From contig PWMO01000099.1 in assembly GCA_003558175.1 (NCBI GenBank), forward strand, positions 1 to 7,311: DNA of 7,311 nucleotides. The letters run 5' to 3'. A model generated the notes under the pieces. It did no database searches. It saw only the letters and a program-made list of their open reading frames with translations, and was not told the origin of the DNA. The translations under genes were made by a program, and so were the position numbers. Every line of letters starts with the position of its first letter. The stretch's first letter is position 1. This document shows, piece by piece, positions 6,652-7,311 of the stretch. The DNA is from Spirochaetaceae bacterium (GTDB lineage: Bacteria; Spirochaetota; Spirochaetia; DSM-27196; PWMO01).

Positions 6652-6683
6652 AAAACCTGAGGCGCCGCGGGCGCCGTACTCAG
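6652..6683 (-). terminator. Attenuator- or terminator-like GC hairpin in the operon leader
   Basis: On the minus strand GGCGCC-CGC-GGCGCC (6675-6661) forms a 6-bp GC stem with a 3-nt loop. Outside it CTGA (6683-6680) and TCAG (6660-6657) pair, with a 4-nt bulge (GTAC) on one side. It is followed by G and then TTTT (6655-6652). The T run is short, so strength is doubtful. It lies about 70-100 nt upstream of the first operon gene, so it could attenuate the operon or end a transcript entering from the right. Confidence 0.4.
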
Positions 6684-6693
6684 TGCGGTTGTA

Positions 6694-6712
6694 TTTCGCT
6701 GTTACAGTGAAA
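6694..6712. promoter_or_regulatory. 19-bp near-perfect palindrome, candidate operator of the envelope operon
   Basis: TTTCGCTGTTACAGTGAAA has 8 of 9 complementary pairs around T6703 (TTTC-g-CTGT-T-ACAG-t-GAAA). It lies 111 bp upstream of the operon start, in non-coding sequence, the usual place for a dimeric repressor or activator. A related CTGT-TT-ACAG occurs at 6823-6832. The spacing is too short for the enterobacterial LexA box (CTGT-N8-ACAG). The regulator is unknown, and no convincing -35/-10 pair was found next to it. Confidence 0.45.
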
Positions 6713-7038
6713 GATAGCAACCGTCGTCGAAGCACCGAGCGCCATTGATCTTCAGCCGCCGGCGCGGCCGCCCGCCTTGAACGGGCCGGCGTGGTGGTAA
6801 CGATCTAGGCGCTTCGTTAACACTGTTTACAGCCGTCTGCCCACAACGTGGTCATTCATATGCGGGATGAACGTGGTTGCTCATGGCCTTGGACGACACC
6901 GACGACAAAAACGGTGACAACAGCCTCTGCTGTATGTTCCGCGACTGTCCGTTTCTCTTGGCAGCGATGCCGCGACGTTCGAAAGACTCGATCTTGCCTG
7001 GCAGCACTGGGATACTATCGGTGACACATGGTTGAACT

Positions 7039-7054
7039 CGTGCGGGAACGCACG
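7039..7054. other. Perfect 6-bp hairpin with a GGAA tetraloop
   Basis: CGTGCG (7039-7044), GGAA (7045-7048), CGCACG (7049-7054). On the plus strand the loop fits the stable GNRA tetraloop class. No T-tract follows, so it is not an intrinsic terminator. It may be a structured RNA element or chance. Confidence 0.35.
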
Positions 7055-7230
7055 CGCTCCGTGTCTGCGCTGTTCTGTGCAAACTGAAATTCCTTCCCGA
7101 GGGGGATTCTGCCCTTGCACTTTGCAACCACATGATCAGTTCAGTTCGATCACGGTCCATTCCGTAGAAAATGGTGCCGATTTTGTTGTCAAAAATGAAG
7201 CAGCAGAAAATTTCCTGTGGTGTACTGTGT

Positions 7231-7236
7231 AGGAGG
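7231..7236 (+). promoter_or_regulatory. Ideal Shine-Dalgarno before a GTG start
   Basis: AGGAGG, then 7 nt (TCACACA), then GTG at 7244. This is the strongest ribosome binding site in the window and the main support for a gene starting here. Confidence 0.55.
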
Positions 7237-7243
7237 TCACACA

Positions 7244-7311
7244 GTGCACATTCGAGGCTATCTCACCCCCGCTCCCACCGCCGCCGCCCTGGCCGGCACC
7301 ACCGCTCTCAC
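7244..7311 (+). CDS. Start of an unidentified protein gene, cut by the right edge
   Basis: Twenty-two codons are open from the GTG, giving MHIRGYLTPAPTAAALAGTT when GTG is read as Met. The near-ideal AGGAGG upstream and the G/C-rich third positions support coding. A single early Arg followed by Ala/Leu/Thr-rich sequence could be the beginning of a signal peptide or an Ala-rich N-terminus. It is too short to assign. It is divergent from the envelope operon, 660 bp away, so the intergenic region could control both. Confidence 0.45.
   Translation, partial: MHIRGYLTPAPTAAALAGTTAL

Larger units (their letters stand above)
6584..7243. other. Long intergenic region without a convincing gene
   Basis: About 660 bp between the minus-strand operon and the plus-strand gene start at 7244. 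Besides the hairpin and the 19-bp palindrome it holds several inverted repeats: CGCCGGC/GCCGGCG (6757-6763 and 6785-6791), TAACGA/TCGTTA (6798-6803 and 6814-6819), CTGTTTACAG (6823-6832), ACAGC/GCTGT (6920-6924 and 6929-6933) and CGTGCG-GGAA-CGCACG (7039-7054). The right part, from about 7080, is visibly richer in A and T than the genes. The short frames here, including a minus-strand one of 102 codons (7160-6852), have no good ribosome site and no protein-like pattern. Confidence 0.6.

Noticed and set aside
6699..6707. CTGT...ACAG as a LexA (SOS) box
   Set aside because: The enterobacterial box has 8 bases between CTGT and ACAG; here there is one (two at 6823-6832).
6852..7160. 102-codon minus-strand frame in the intergenic region
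   Set aside because: No Shine-Dalgarno at proper spacing, Arg/Ser-rich composition and no domain pattern. It cannot be excluded but is not supported.
7186..7214. TTGTCA at 7186-7191 as a -35 for the right-edge gene
   Set aside because: No acceptable -10 at 16-18 bp; the TGTACT at 7221 would start transcription inside the ribosome site.

Overview
The window is GC-rich bacterial DNA with long shadow frames opposite every real gene. It suggests a diderm (outer-membrane) bacterium: three adjacent minus-strand genes encode secreted or outer-membrane proteins, including one with a probable C-terminal beta-barrel and one probable lipoprotein. The gene style recalls free-living spirochaetes, but this is only an impression. 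No rRNA, tRNA, CRISPR array or insertion sequence is visible.

Layout. (1) Positions 1-897, minus strand: an aldo/keto reductase with a complete catalytic tetrad, running off the left edge. Its last 35 visible codons do not look like the family. (2) 898-1069: a divergent intergenic region with an imperfect palindrome and a 21-bp tandem duplication. (3) 1070-2284, plus strand: a complete COG0523/CobW-type GTPase (YciC/ZigA-like metallochaperone). (4) 2285-2356: a short convergent gap with a long-loop inverted repeat. (5) 2357-6583, minus strand: a compact three-gene operon, read right to left. The first gene (5018-6583) joins a secreted alpha/beta domain to an acidic, Pro-rich linker and a predicted beta-barrel. 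The second (3595-5001), 16 bp further on, has a signal peptide, a CsgG/FlgO/TolB-N-like domain and TPR-like repeats. The third (2357-3598) overlaps the second by 4 bp (ATGA) and encodes a lipoprotein with an Ig-like segment and an LPP20/FlgT-like C-terminal segment. (6) 6584-7243: about 660 bp with no convincing gene but several inverted repeats, including a 19-bp near-perfect palindrome and a GC hairpin in the probable operon leader. (7) 7244-7311, plus strand: the start of a possible gene with an ideal Shine-Dalgarno and a GTG start, cut by the right edge.

The operon is the most interesting part. Its order and predicted locations (outer-membrane anchor, periplasmic TPR scaffold, lipoprotein) fit a multi-protein outer-envelope assembly analogous in parts to curli CsgG, flagellar FlgO/FlgP/FlgT or Lpo activators. 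None of the three is recognisably one of those proteins, and the function is unknown. The reductase and the GTPase look like ordinary housekeeping or metal-homeostasis genes without an evident link to the operon.
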